Made by a program: the position numbers and the translations under genes. A stretch of DNA of 8,252 bases from JBEKLJ01 sp050010255 (GTDB taxonomy: Bacteria; Acidobacteriota; Terriglobia; Bryobacterales; Bryobacteraceae), in assembly GCA_050010255.1 (NCBI GenBank), contig JBEKLJ010000156.1, positions 1 to 8,252 on the forward strand, read 5' to 3'. Below the pieces are notes generated by a model. It searched no databases. It was given only the letters and a program-made list of their open reading frames with translations, and was not told where the DNA came from. Shown here in pieces: positions 1 to 6,400 of the stretch. Each line of letters begins with the position of its first letter. Within the stretch, counting starts at the first letter, position 1.

Positions 1-203
1 CCCGCAGAGCCTGCCAGCGCCGGCTCGCTGGGAGCATGCGGCTCGGGAGCAACCGTCATCACCGCGGCACAAGCTCGCACACCAACCCAGCGAACGGATT
101 GTTTCACAGCTTCCTGGCCCCGTTTTCGGCGCCGCCAGTGAGCGGAATTTTCTTGCGCGCGGGGGCGACTCACCGTAGGATTTCAGGAGAAGGGAATCTG
201 ACC
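1..203. other. Left-edge stretch without a supportable gene
   Basis: Several frames stay open here, as expected in GC-rich DNA, and none shows a recognisable domain. On the minus strand an ATG at 59-57 opens a frame (MTVAPEPHAP...) that runs off the left edge. It has no clear ribosome binding site, so a divergent gene start is possible but unproven. On the plus strand, a TTG-containing hexamer at 153-158 and TAGGAT at 176-181, 17 bases apart, could be a weak promoter for the small ORF at 204. It lies very close to that start. Confidence 0.3.
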
Positions 204-263
204 ATGGCGTGCAAGACCAAGAAGGCGAAGCCGGCCAAGGCCCCGGCGAAGAAGAAGAAGTAA
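204..263 (+). CDS. Tiny lysine/alanine-rich basic peptide
   Basis: This is a 19-residue ORF, MACKTKKAKPAKAPAKKKK, ending in TAA. Purine-rich AGGAG (185-189) and AAGGG (190-194) precede the ATG; the second is at a workable spacing of about 9 bases. Nearly half the residues are lysine and the rest are mostly alanine and proline, like the histone H1-like basic tails seen as small stand-alone proteins in some bacteria. That composition would suit nucleic-acid or membrane binding, but nothing here proves a function. A longer reading from an upstream ATG at 36 shares the frame, but its extra N-terminus looks like noise. The gene could be a chance ORF: the coding signal is only the shine-dalgarno-like region and the striking composition. 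A hairpin follows it at 295-320. Confidence 0.35.
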   Translation: MACKTKKAKPAKAPAKKKK

Positions 264-270
264 GCCGGCG

Positions 271-288
271 TTAGCCGCAGAGGCGGAG
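271..288 (+). repeat. Fragment resembling the left arm of the imuB-dnaE2 spacer repeat
   Basis: TTAGCCGCAGAGGCGGAG matches 16 of 18 positions with TTAACCGCAGAGGCGCAG at 3313-3330. Both copies lie just after a stop codon: that of the small ORF here, and that of imuB there. The rest of the 3313-3440 element is absent here. It also contains CCGC-AGAG-GCGG, a small hairpin. Likely a remnant of the same interspersed repeat family, but the match is short. Confidence 0.35.
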
Positions 289-294
289 CGTCAC

Positions 295-320
295 CGGTTT
301 TGGCGTTACTGACAAAACCG
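295..320 (+). terminator. Hairpin after the small ORF, possible terminator
   Basis: CGGTTTTG (295-302) and CAAAACCG (313-320) form a perfect 8-bp stem with a 10-base loop. It lies 31 bases after the stop of the small ORF and 41 bases before the DinB-like start. No T tract follows on the plus strand, so intrinsic termination is doubtful; an mRNA-stability or repeat-derived hairpin is equally possible. Confidence 0.3.
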
Positions 321-361
321 CGGCTGGCGGCGCAGCCGGCGGCGGAAGGTTGAGGTGTCTC

Positions 362-883
362 ATGCAGGAACGCGAGCTTCTGATCGAGCAACTGGAGGGG
401 AGTGAACAGGCCTTCCTGAAGGCGATGGAGGGTCTGAGCCCGGCGCAACTCGATTTCAAGCCATCGCCGGAGGTCTGGTCGGCGCGGGAATGCGCCGAGC
501 ATCTGGCGGTATGCGAGGACGAGATGTACGGCCTGGTTCAGGGCATCCTGGCGTCGCCCGCGCAGCCCGAACGGAAGCCCCATCTCACCGACGAGTGGGT
601 TTACCAGTACGGGCGCGACCGCACTCACGCGGCATCGCAGACCAGCGCCTCTATGGCGCCATCGCATCGCTGGGCGGACCTCGCGGCGATCCTGGAGCAC
701 TTCCAGGCGAGCCGGGCGCGCATGGTGGAGCTTGCCCGCACGGCGGTGGACCTTCGCAGCCACTTCGACGAACGGGGCGACCTGGACGCCTGGCAGTTAA
801 TCCTTATCGCGGCCACGCACACCGAGCGGCACAGGCGGCAGATCGAGGCGCTGAAGGCCGATCCGCAGTATCCGAAAACGTAA
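362..883 (+). CDS. DinB-superfamily (DinB_2-like) metal-binding protein
   Basis: A 173-residue protein with the layout of the DinB/YfiT four-helix fold. The N-terminal helix is followed by WSARECAEHLAVCEDEMY, which carries the first conserved histidine (H47 from the ATG at 362). The C-terminal helix ATHTERHRRQIEAL carries the other two (H153 and H157). Together they form the usual three-histidine metal site. Members of this superfamily include thiol-dependent S-transferases and many proteins of unknown substrate; the name comes from Bacillus dinB and does not mean DNA polymerase IV. I chose the ATG at 362 because GAGG (352-355) lies six bases upstream; a TTG at 350 would add four residues and destroy that spacing. 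It appears to be a single-gene unit, with hairpins before it (295-320) and after it (890-921). Exact substrate unknown. Confidence 0.85.
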   Translation: MQERELLIEQLEGSEQAFLKAMEGLSPAQLDFKPSPEVWSARECAEHLAVCEDEMYGLVQGILASPAQPERKPHLTDEWVYQYGRDRTHAASQTSASMAPSHRWADLAAILEHFQASRARMVELARTAVDLRSHFDERGDLDAWQLILIAATHTERHRRQIEALKADPQYPKT

Positions 884-889
884 CCCGCC

Positions 890-921
890 GGGCTGGCGCG
901 GGAACCGGATTGCGCCAGCCC
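890..921 (+). terminator. Strong hairpin downstream of the DinB-like gene
   Basis: GGGCTGGCGC (890-899) and GCGCCAGCCC (912-921) make a perfect 10-bp GC-rich stem with a 12-base loop, starting 7 bases after the stop codon. The bases after it are C-rich with scattered T rather than a T tract. It fits a 3' end or a non-canonical terminator that insulates the next operon, but intrinsic termination is not proven. Confidence 0.5.
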
Positions 922-956
922 CCCTCCCCCTCCTTCCCGGCTCAGCAGGACCAGCC

Positions 957-985
957 TTGACAACCGATCTGCGGCGGCGCACAAT
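957..985 (+). promoter_or_regulatory. Sigma70-like promoter for imuA-imuB-dnaE2
   Basis: A perfect -35 hexamer TTGACA (957-962) is followed after exactly 17 bases by CACAAT (980-985), which matches four of six bases of the -10 consensus, in an unusually A/T-containing patch. The predicted transcript would begin near 992, giving an imuA leader of about 30 bases. I see no LexA box of the GAAC-N4-GTTC or GTTC-N7-GTTC type overlapping it, so SOS control is not visible here even though it is usual for this cassette. Confidence 0.55.
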
Positions 986-1024
986 AATCCTTAGGCGAAG
1001 AAAAGGCGAAGATGGAGGGGTCGG

Positions 1025-1726
1025 ATGGAATCCCCGGCGGCTTTGAGAACAGAGGTGTTGGGGCGGTACGCGACGCAGTTGACCTGGCGGGAGCGGCCGG
1101 CGGCGGAGCGCGTTCCCACGGGCATCGCCGAGCTGGATGCGGTGGCGGAGGGGCTGCCGCGCGGCGCGATCACTGAGATCCACGGCCCGGCTTCCTCGGG
1201 CCGCACCAGCCTGCTGCTTTCGATGCTGAGCGAAGCCGCGGGGCGGGGCGAGGTGTGCGCGTTGGTGGATGCGGACGACAGGTTGGACCCGGCCGCGGCC
1301 GCGGCGGCGGGCGCCGAGCTTTCCAGGCTGCTGTGGGTGCGCTGCGGCGGCAATGCCGAGCACGCGCTGAAGGCGGTGGACATGCTCATCAACGCCGGCG
1401 GCTTCGGGCTCATCGTGCTGGACCTGGGCGAGGTGGCGCCGGGGATCGCGCGGCGCATCCCGCTGGCCGCGTGGTTCCGGTTGCGGCGGGCGCTGGAGAA
1501 TACGCCGGCGATGCTGGTTGTGCTGGAGCGGGAGCAGACGGTGAAGTCGTGCGCGTCGCTGGTTATCGAGATGCGGCGGGAGGCAGTCGCATGGTCCGGT
1601 GCGCCGGGCTGCTCGCGGCTGCTGCGGGGCCTGCGGCTGGAAGCGGCGCCGAGGGAAGCGGCGGCGCGGCCGAAGCCGGCTGGCTGGGAGCGGCGGGCTG
1701 AGTTCGAGGCGAGGGCGATCGGGTGA
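1025..1726 (+). CDS. imuA: ImuA, RecA-like mutasome accessory protein
   Basis: A 233-residue RecA/SulA-like ATPase-fold protein. PTGIAELDAVAEGLPRGAITEI (about residues 31-52) is the usual RecA-family lead-in. Next comes a Walker A-like loop GPASSGRTS (54-62), in which the canonical lysine is arginine (R60). VDADDRLDP (81-89) corresponds to the RecA segment containing 'DAEHALDP', and LIVLDLGEV (129-137) is the Walker B strand. ImuA works with ImuB and DnaE2 in damage-induced translesion synthesis in bacteria lacking PolV, probably by remodelling or interacting with RecA. The start is supported by GGAGGGG at 1014-1020. It is the first gene of the operon, and only 3 bases separate its stop from imuB, implying translational coupling. 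The K-to-R change may weaken ATP hydrolysis, or may be normal in this lineage. Confidence 0.88.
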   Translation: MESPAALRTEVLGRYATQLTWRERPAAERVPTGIAELDAVAEGLPRGAITEIHGPASSGRTSLLLSMLSEAAGRGEVCALVDADDRLDPAAAAAAGAELSRLLWVRCGGNAEHALKAVDMLINAGGFGLIVLDLGEVAPGIARRIPLAAWFRLRRALENTPAMLVVLEREQTVKSCASLVIEMRREAVAWSGAPGCSRLLRGLRLEAAPREAAARPKPAGWERRAEFEARAIG

Positions 1727-1729
1727 GCT

Positions 1730-3316
1730 ATGTACGCCGCGGTCCATGCCGTGGAGGAGGTCTCGGGGGCGCGTCTGGTCGAGTGCGCGAGCGATTTCTC
1801 GCCCTACGTCGAGGAGACCGGGCCGGGCACGGTCACCATCTCGATTGCCGGTCTGGCGCGGCTGTTCGGATCGCCGCAGGAGGTGGGGGAAGCGATCGCG
1901 CGGCGCGCGGCCGAACTGGGGCTGAAGGTCAACGTCGCGCTGGCGGAGAATCCCGATCTGGCCGTGCACGGCGCGCTGGGGTTTGCGGGCGTCACGGTGA
2001 TGGGGCCGGGCCAGGAGGCGGGCCTCCCCATCGAGATCCTTTGGGCAAGTGAGGGCATTTCGCAGTTTGCGACGACGCTCGCGCTGTGGGGCGTCCGCAC
2101 GTTCGGCGAGCTGGCGGCGCTGCCGGAGGATGGCGTCACTGAGCGGCTCGGGGCCGAAGGCGCGCGGCTGTGGAAACTAGCGCGCGGCGAGGGCGACCGG
2201 CCGCTGGCGCCCGACAGGGCGGCGCCGCCATTCGAAGCCGCGATCGAGCTGGAGTACCCAGTGACGCTGCTAGAGCCGCTCGCGTTCCTCCTCGGCCGGC
2301 TGATCGGCGACATTTGCGGGAAGCTCGCCTCGCGCGGCCTGGCGACGCATGAATTGAAACTGACATTGGCGCTCGAAGGCGGGATGCCGGCTGAGCCGGC
2401 AAAGGCCGTCGGCTCGAAGCCGACGCTGCAAGCTGTCCGTCCGCGGATGCCAAACGACGGCAAAGCTCGCGCCACAACTAAGGCCCAGGCCATGGCGAAA
2501 GCCCAGGCCACGGGGGCTGAGCTGGCAAAGGCCGTCGGCTTGAAGCCGACGCTGCAAGCTGAAGCTCGCGCCACGGCTGAAGCCCACGCCACGGCTATCC
2601 GTCCGCGGATGCCAAACGACGGCAAAGCTCGCGCCACAACTAAGGCCCAGGCCATGGCGAAAGCCCAGGCCACGGGGGAGCACGAGCGCACTCTGCGCCT
2701 GCCCTATCCCATGCGGGATGCGCGGACGTTTCTGAAGCTGCTGACGCTCGACCTGGAGCAGCACCCGCCCGCGGGCGCGGTTACGCGCGTCGCGCTCATG
2801 GCGGAGCCAGTGAACCCGCGCGTGGTGCAGCACGGGCTGTTTATCCCGCTGGCGCCGGAGCCGCAGAAGCTGGAGCTGACGCTGGCGCGGCTGAGGAAGT
2901 TGGTTGGGGAGGGAAACGTGGGCGCGCCGGAGCTGGTGGATACGCACCGGCCGGGGGCGTTCCGGATGGGGCGCATGAAGGCGGGGGGTGAGGAGGCGGG
3001 GCGGAAGCGGGGAACAGGAGCGGAAACCAAAAAAAATGGTGAAAGAGTGTACTGTCCCGGGTTTCGGGTGTTTCGGCCGGCGGTGAAGGCGAAGGTGGAG
3101 GAGGCGCCGGAGGGGCGGCCGGCAAGCGTGCTGGCGCGGGGCGTCCACGGGCGGGTGCTCGATTGCGCCGGGCCGTGGAGGACATCGGGCGACTGGTGGC
3201 GCGAGGACGCCTTCTGGCGCGACGAGTGGGACGTGGCGCTTTCCGACGGCGCGTTGTACCTGGTCTACCGCGACCCACGCGACGGGGAGTGGTTCGTACA
3301 AGGAACTTATGATTAA
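1730..3316 (+). CDS. imuB: ImuB, inactive Y-family polymerase adaptor with repeat insertion and missing fingers
   Basis: A 528-residue Y-family pseudo-polymerase, the adaptor linking ImuA and DnaE2 to the sliding clamp. The palm segment CASDFSPYVEETGPGTVTISIAGLARLFG (19-47) aligns with the part of DinB that holds the catalytic LDEA; here it reads PGTV, so the catalytic acids are absent, as known for ImuB. Thumb/HhH-like sequence (about 110-150) and little finger (about 175-395) follow. A candidate clamp-binding motif QHGLF is at 367-371, and THRPGAFRM follows it as in relatives. The C-terminus GPWRTSGDWWR...DEWDVAL (481-504) to FVQGTYD is the typical ImuB tail. Two oddities: after MYAAVHA the roughly 70 residues of the fingers are missing, and residues 219-316 are an in-frame repeat insertion between EGG and EHERTLRLP, which are normally adjacent strands of the little finger. 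The frame is intact, so the gene is probably expressed. Confidence 0.88.
   Translation: MYAAVHAVEEVSGARLVECASDFSPYVEETGPGTVTISIAGLARLFGSPQEVGEAIARRAAELGLKVNVALAENPDLAVHGALGFAGVTVMGPGQEAGLPIEILWASEGISQFATTLALWGVRTFGELAALPEDGVTERLGAEGARLWKLARGEGDRPLAPDRAAPPFEAAIELEYPVTLLEPLAFLLGRLIGDICGKLASRGLATHELKLTLALEGGMPAEPAKAVGSKPTLQAVRPRMPNDGKARATTKAQAMAKAQATGAELAKAVGLKPTLQAEARATAEAHATAIRPRMPNDGKARATTKAQAMAKAQATGEHERTLRLPYPMRDARTFLKLLTLDLEQHPPAGAVTRVALMAEPVNPRVVQHGLFIPLAPEPQKLELTLARLRKLVGEGNVGAPELVDTHRPGAFRMGRMKAGGEEAGRKRGTGAETKKNGERVYCPGFRVFRPAVKAKVEEAPEGRPASVLARGVHGRVLDCAGPWRTSGDWWREDAFWRDEWDVALSDGALYLVYRDPRDGEWFVQGTYD
2391..2434 (+). repeat. REP-like hairpin unit A, copy 1
   Basis: A 44-bp unit 42/44 identical to 2517-2560. 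Its core is a perfect stem GTCGGC (2408-2413) / GCCGAC (2419-2424) around the five-base loop TCGAA, flanked by GCAAAGGCC and GCTGCAAGCT. It reads as AKAVGSKPTLQA in ImuB. Short palindromes of this kind are typical of interspersed bacterial REP elements. Confidence 0.75.
2436..2516 (+). repeat. Unit B, copy 1 (81 bp)
   Basis: It is identical at all 81 positions to 2598-2678. It begins TCCGTCCGCGGATGCC, containing the palindrome TCCGCGGA, and ends in two near-repeats of GCCCAGGCCA around GCGAAA. It encodes RPRMPNDGKARATTKAQAM and following residues. Perfect identity implies recent duplication or gene conversion. The first 41 bases recur in dnaE2 at 6144-6184. Confidence 0.85.
2517..2560 (+). 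repeat. REP-like hairpin unit A, copy 2
   Basis: Second copy of the 44-bp unit, with stem GTCGGC (2534-2539) / GCCGAC (2545-2550) and loop TTGAA; flanking C2533 and G2551 extend the stem to 7 bp. It differs from copy 1 at two positions only (2523 and 2541 region) and reads AKAVGLKPTLQA. It begins immediately after unit B1, so A+B repeat as a 126-bp period. Confidence 0.75.
2558..2593 (+). repeat. 18-bp tandem pair
   Basis: GCTGAAGCTCGCGCCACG (2558-2575) is followed directly by GCTGAAGCCCACGCCACG (2576-2593), with two mismatches. The core GCTCGCGCCAC also occurs inside both B units (2465-2475, 2627-2637), and a variant is in the dnaE2 copy. It accounts for the longer spacing between A2 and B2. 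Confidence 0.65.
2598..2678 (+). repeat. Unit B, copy 2 (81 bp)
   Basis: Exact copy of 2436-2516 in the same orientation and same codon phase. It is preceded by GGCTA (2594-2598 region), as is the dnaE2 copy (GGCTA before TCCG at 6144), so copy 2 resembles the dnaE2 copy more closely at its left edge than copy 1 does. Confidence 0.85.
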
Positions 3317-3440
3317 CCGCAGAGGCGCAGAGGACGCAAAGAAGACAAAGAAGGCAAAGAAGACAGAGAAGACAAAGAAGAATTTTATGTGTTTGTTCTT
3401 CTCTGCATCTCTGCGTCTCTGCGTCTCTGCGTCTCGGCGG
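3313..3440. repeat. Imperfect inverted-repeat element between imuB and dnaE2
   Basis: The left half is purine-rich: TTAACCGCAGAGGCGCAGAGG, then five 9-bp units of CAAAGAAGA or close variants (3337-3381). The right half is pyrimidine-rich with five 8-bp units of TCTCTGCG or close variants (3400-3439), ending CGGCGG. The halves are imperfectly complementary. At the centre AGAAGAA (3376-3382) and TTCTTCT (3396-3402) form a perfect stem with a 13-base A/T-rich loop. The repeat begins at the imuB stop codon and fills nearly the whole 138-base spacer. No ORF in it is credible. Similar 'ccgcagagacgcagag' repeats are familiar from several bacterial genomes; it is probably a non-autonomous interspersed repeat that forms a long mRNA hairpin within the operon. 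Confidence 0.75.
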
Positions 3441-3454
3441 TGAGTTGAAAGCCG

Positions 3455-6400
3455 ATGTACGTTGAGCTGCACGCCAAGTCGGCATTCAGCTTCCTGCGGG
3501 GGGCGTCGTTGCCGGAGGCGCTGGCCGGCCGGGCGGCCGAACTCGGGCTTCCGGCCGTGGCGCTGCTGGACCGCGACGGGGTCTATGGCACGCCGCGTTT
3601 CCACTTCGCGGCCAAGAAGGCGGGCCTGCGGGCGCACGTCGGCGCCGAAGTCACCGCGACCGATGGGGGCGTCTACGCCCTTCTGGCGCGGAACCGGACG
3701 GGTTACCGGAATCTGTGCCGGCTGATTACGCGGATGAAACTGCGTGCGAAGAAACCCGAAGGCGCGGCGGCGCCGGAGGAGATCGCGGAACATGCCGAGG
3801 GCCTGGTGTGCCTCACGGGCGGAGAGGAAGGCCCGCTGGCGCGGGCGCTGGCCGAGGGCGGCATGGAGGCGGGCCGGGAGCGCCTGGAGAGGCTGCGCGC
3901 GGCCTTTGGCGCGGAAAACGTCTATGCCGAGTTGCAGCGGCACAGGAGCCGCGCGGAGGAGGCGCGCAACCAGGCCGTGGCCGAGCTGGCGCGGGGCGTC
4001 CGCGCCCCACTGCTAGCGACCAACGGCGTGTGTTATGCGACGGCCGCCGAGCGCGAGATCCTCGACGTGCTCACCTCGGTCGGCAACAAGGTCACGCTCG
4101 AAACGGCGGGGAGGCTGCTGGCGCGCAACGCCGAGCGGCGCTTGAAACCGGCGGGCGAGATGGCGCGCCTGTTCGCCGACCTTCCCGAGGCGGTCGCGAA
4201 CACGGCCGAGCTTTCCTCGCGCCTCGAGTTCGAGCTGACCGGCCTGGGTTACGAATTCCCCAAGTACCCCGTGCCGGAGGGCGAGACGATGAACTCGTTC
4301 CTGCGGAAGCGCGTCGAGGAGGGCGCGCGGCGGCGCTACCGGCCGTATCACGAGCGGGCGCGGCGGCAGATCGAGCGCGAGCTGGCGCTCATCGAGAAGC
4401 TGAAGCTGGCGGGTTACTTCCTGATCGTGTGGGACCTGGTGGAATTCTGCCGGAATAGCGGCATCCTGGCGCAGGGGCGCGGCTCGGCGGCCAACAGCGC
4501 CGTTTGTTACTCGCTGGGCATCACGGCGGTGGACCCGGTGGGCATGGACCTGCTGTTCGAGCGCTTCCTTTCCGAGGAGCGGGGCGAGTGGCCGGACATC
4601 GACCTGGACCTGCCGAGCGGCGAGCAGCGCGAGCGGGCGATCCAGTACGTCTACGAGCGCTACGGAAAGCGCGGAGCGGCGATGACGGCGAACGTGATCA
4701 CCTACCGCGGCCGCCTGGCGGCGCGCGAGGTGGGGAAAGCGCTGGGCTTCGCCGAGGACGTCTGCGGGCGGCTGGCGGCGCTGGCGCGCGGCTGGGAGTG
4801 GAAGGACCCGCTGGAAACGAGCGAGCGGCAATTCCGCGACGCGGGGCTGGACTTGAACCATCTGCGCATCCGGAAGTTCCTCGAACTCTACCTGGGCGTG
4901 CAGAACCTGCCGCGGCACCTGGGGCAGCACTCGGGCGGGATGGTGATCTGCCAGGGGCAGCTCGACAGCGTGGTCCCACTCGAGCCGGCGACGATGCCGG
5001 GGCGCGTGGTGGTGCAGTGGGACAAGGACGATTGCGCCGATCTGGGGCTGATCAAGGTGGACCTGCTGGGGCTGGGGATGATGGCGGTGCTCGAGGAGAC
5101 GCTCCAGCGCATCCGCGAGTCCTGCGGCGAGGAGGTGGACCTGGCGCGCCTGCCGCCGGACGACCCCGCGACCTACGCCGCGCTCCAGCGGGCGGACACG
5201 ATCGGCATGTTCCAGGTGGAGAGCCGGGCGCAGCAGGCGGTCCTGCCGCGGATGCGGCCGGAGCGGTTCTACGACCTGGTGGTGCAGGTGGGCATCGTCC
5301 GCCCGGGGCCGATCGCGGGAAAGATGGTGCACCCCTATCTACAGCGGCGGCAGGGGCGCGTGCCGGCCGAGTGTTTGCATCCCTTGCTCGAGCCGGTGCT
5401 GAAGCGCACGCTGGGCGTGCCGCTGTTTCAGGAGCAGTTGCTGCGCATGGCGATGCTGGTGGCGGGCTTCAGCGGCGGCGAGGCCGAGGAGCTGCGGCGC
5501 GCCTTCAGCCACAAGCGGGCAGTGGCGAAGATGCACGAGGTCGAGGTGCGGCTGAGGGCGGGCATGGAGCGCCACGGCATCCGGGGGCCGGTTGCGGACA
5601 CGATCGTGCAGTCCATCACCTCGTTCGCGCTGTATGGGTTCCCCGAATCGCACGCGGCGAGCTTCGCGCTGCTGGCGTATGCCAGCGCGTACCTGAAGAC
5701 GCACTACCTGGCGGCGTTCACCGCGGCGCTGCTGAACAACCAGCCGATGGGGTTTTACCATCCCGCCACCATCATCCAGGACGCGCAGCGGCACGGGCTG
5801 AAGGTGAAGCCGGTGGACGTGACGCGGTCGGAGTGGCCGTGCACGGTTGAGCCGGCAGCGGAAGCCCTGCGGCTGGGGTTGCGATATGTGCGCGGGCTGC
5901 GGCAGGAGGCGGGCGAGGCGATTGTGCGAGAGCGGCGGAAGGCCCCCTTTGCGAGCATCGACGAGCTGGTGCGGCGCGTGCCGGAGCTGCGGAAAGACGA
6001 GCTGGGGGTGCTGGCCGAGGTGGGCGCTTTGAACCGGCTCGAAGGCCTTGACCGGCGCGGAGCGCTGTGGGAAGCGGCGCGGGCGGTCCGGCCCGTGGGG
6101 CCGCTGCTGGAGCGGCCGGCACGATTGCCGGCGCAGCCGGCTATCCGTCCGCGGATGCCAAACGATGGCAAAGCCTGCGCCACACAGGTGCTGGAGCCGA
6201 TGACGGGGGAGGAGCGGCTTCAGGCCGATTACCACGGCACGGGTGTGACCGTGGGGCGGCATCCGATGGCCTGGCGCCGGGCGGAGATGGAAGCGCGGGG
6301 GGTGACGCCGGCGGCCGCCCTGAGCGCGCTGCCCAACCGCCGCAGGGTGCGCGTGGCCGGCGCGGTGATCGTGCGGCAGCGGCCGGGCACGGCGAAGGGG

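Larger units (their letters stand above)
2384..2677 (+). mobile_element. In-frame composite repeat insertion in imuB
   Basis: These 98 codons (ImuB residues 219-316) interrupt the little-finger domain and are made wholly of repeat units. In order they are: a GCCGGC-TGA-GCCGGC module (2386-2400) overlapping hairpin unit A1 (2391-2434), unit B1 (2436-2516), unit A2 (2517-2560), an 18-bp tandem pair (2558-2593) and unit B2 (2598-2678). The A copies are 126 bases apart and the B copies 162 bases apart, both multiples of three, so each duplication preserved the frame. The encoded segment is rich in Ala, Lys, Thr and Gln and should be disordered. Flanking sequence joins smoothly if it is removed, which supports insertion rather than an ancestral domain. 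No transposase is present, so any mobility would be in trans. Confidence 0.7.

Noticed and set aside
1..59. Divergent minus-strand gene starting at 59
   Set aside because: Only 19 codons are visible, with no ribosome binding site or domain; cannot be separated from chance in GC-rich DNA.
329..340. GGCGCAGCCGGC shared with the dnaE2 insertion (6130-6141)
   Set aside because: Twelve low-complexity GC bases with no continuation into unit B; likely coincidence.
362..883. DNA polymerase IV (dinB) next to the mutasome
   Set aside because: The protein is 173 residues with a three-histidine four-helix pattern; it belongs to the unrelated DinB/YfiT superfamily.
1047..1062. GAAC...GTTG-like LexA half-sites near the imuA start
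   Set aside because: They lie inside the coding region with wrong spacing and a mismatched second half-site.
797..1969. 390-codon open frame on the minus strand opposite imuA
   Set aside because: Arginine/proline-rich shadow of imuA and the start of imuB with no domain; the plus strand has clear ImuA motifs.
2391..2678. Possible CRISPR array
   Set aside because: Only two copies of each unit, units too long and directly abutting, no unique spacers of regular length, and the whole stretch is translated in imuB.
2270..3943. 557-codon minus-strand frame through imuB, the spacer repeat and dnaE2
   Set aside because: Composition is that of an antisense frame and it crosses an intergenic repeat; both plus-strand genes are well supported.
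4013..5332. 439-codon minus-strand frame inside dnaE2
   Set aside because: Histidine/arginine/glutamine-rich antisense of the polymerase core, without any recognisable motif.
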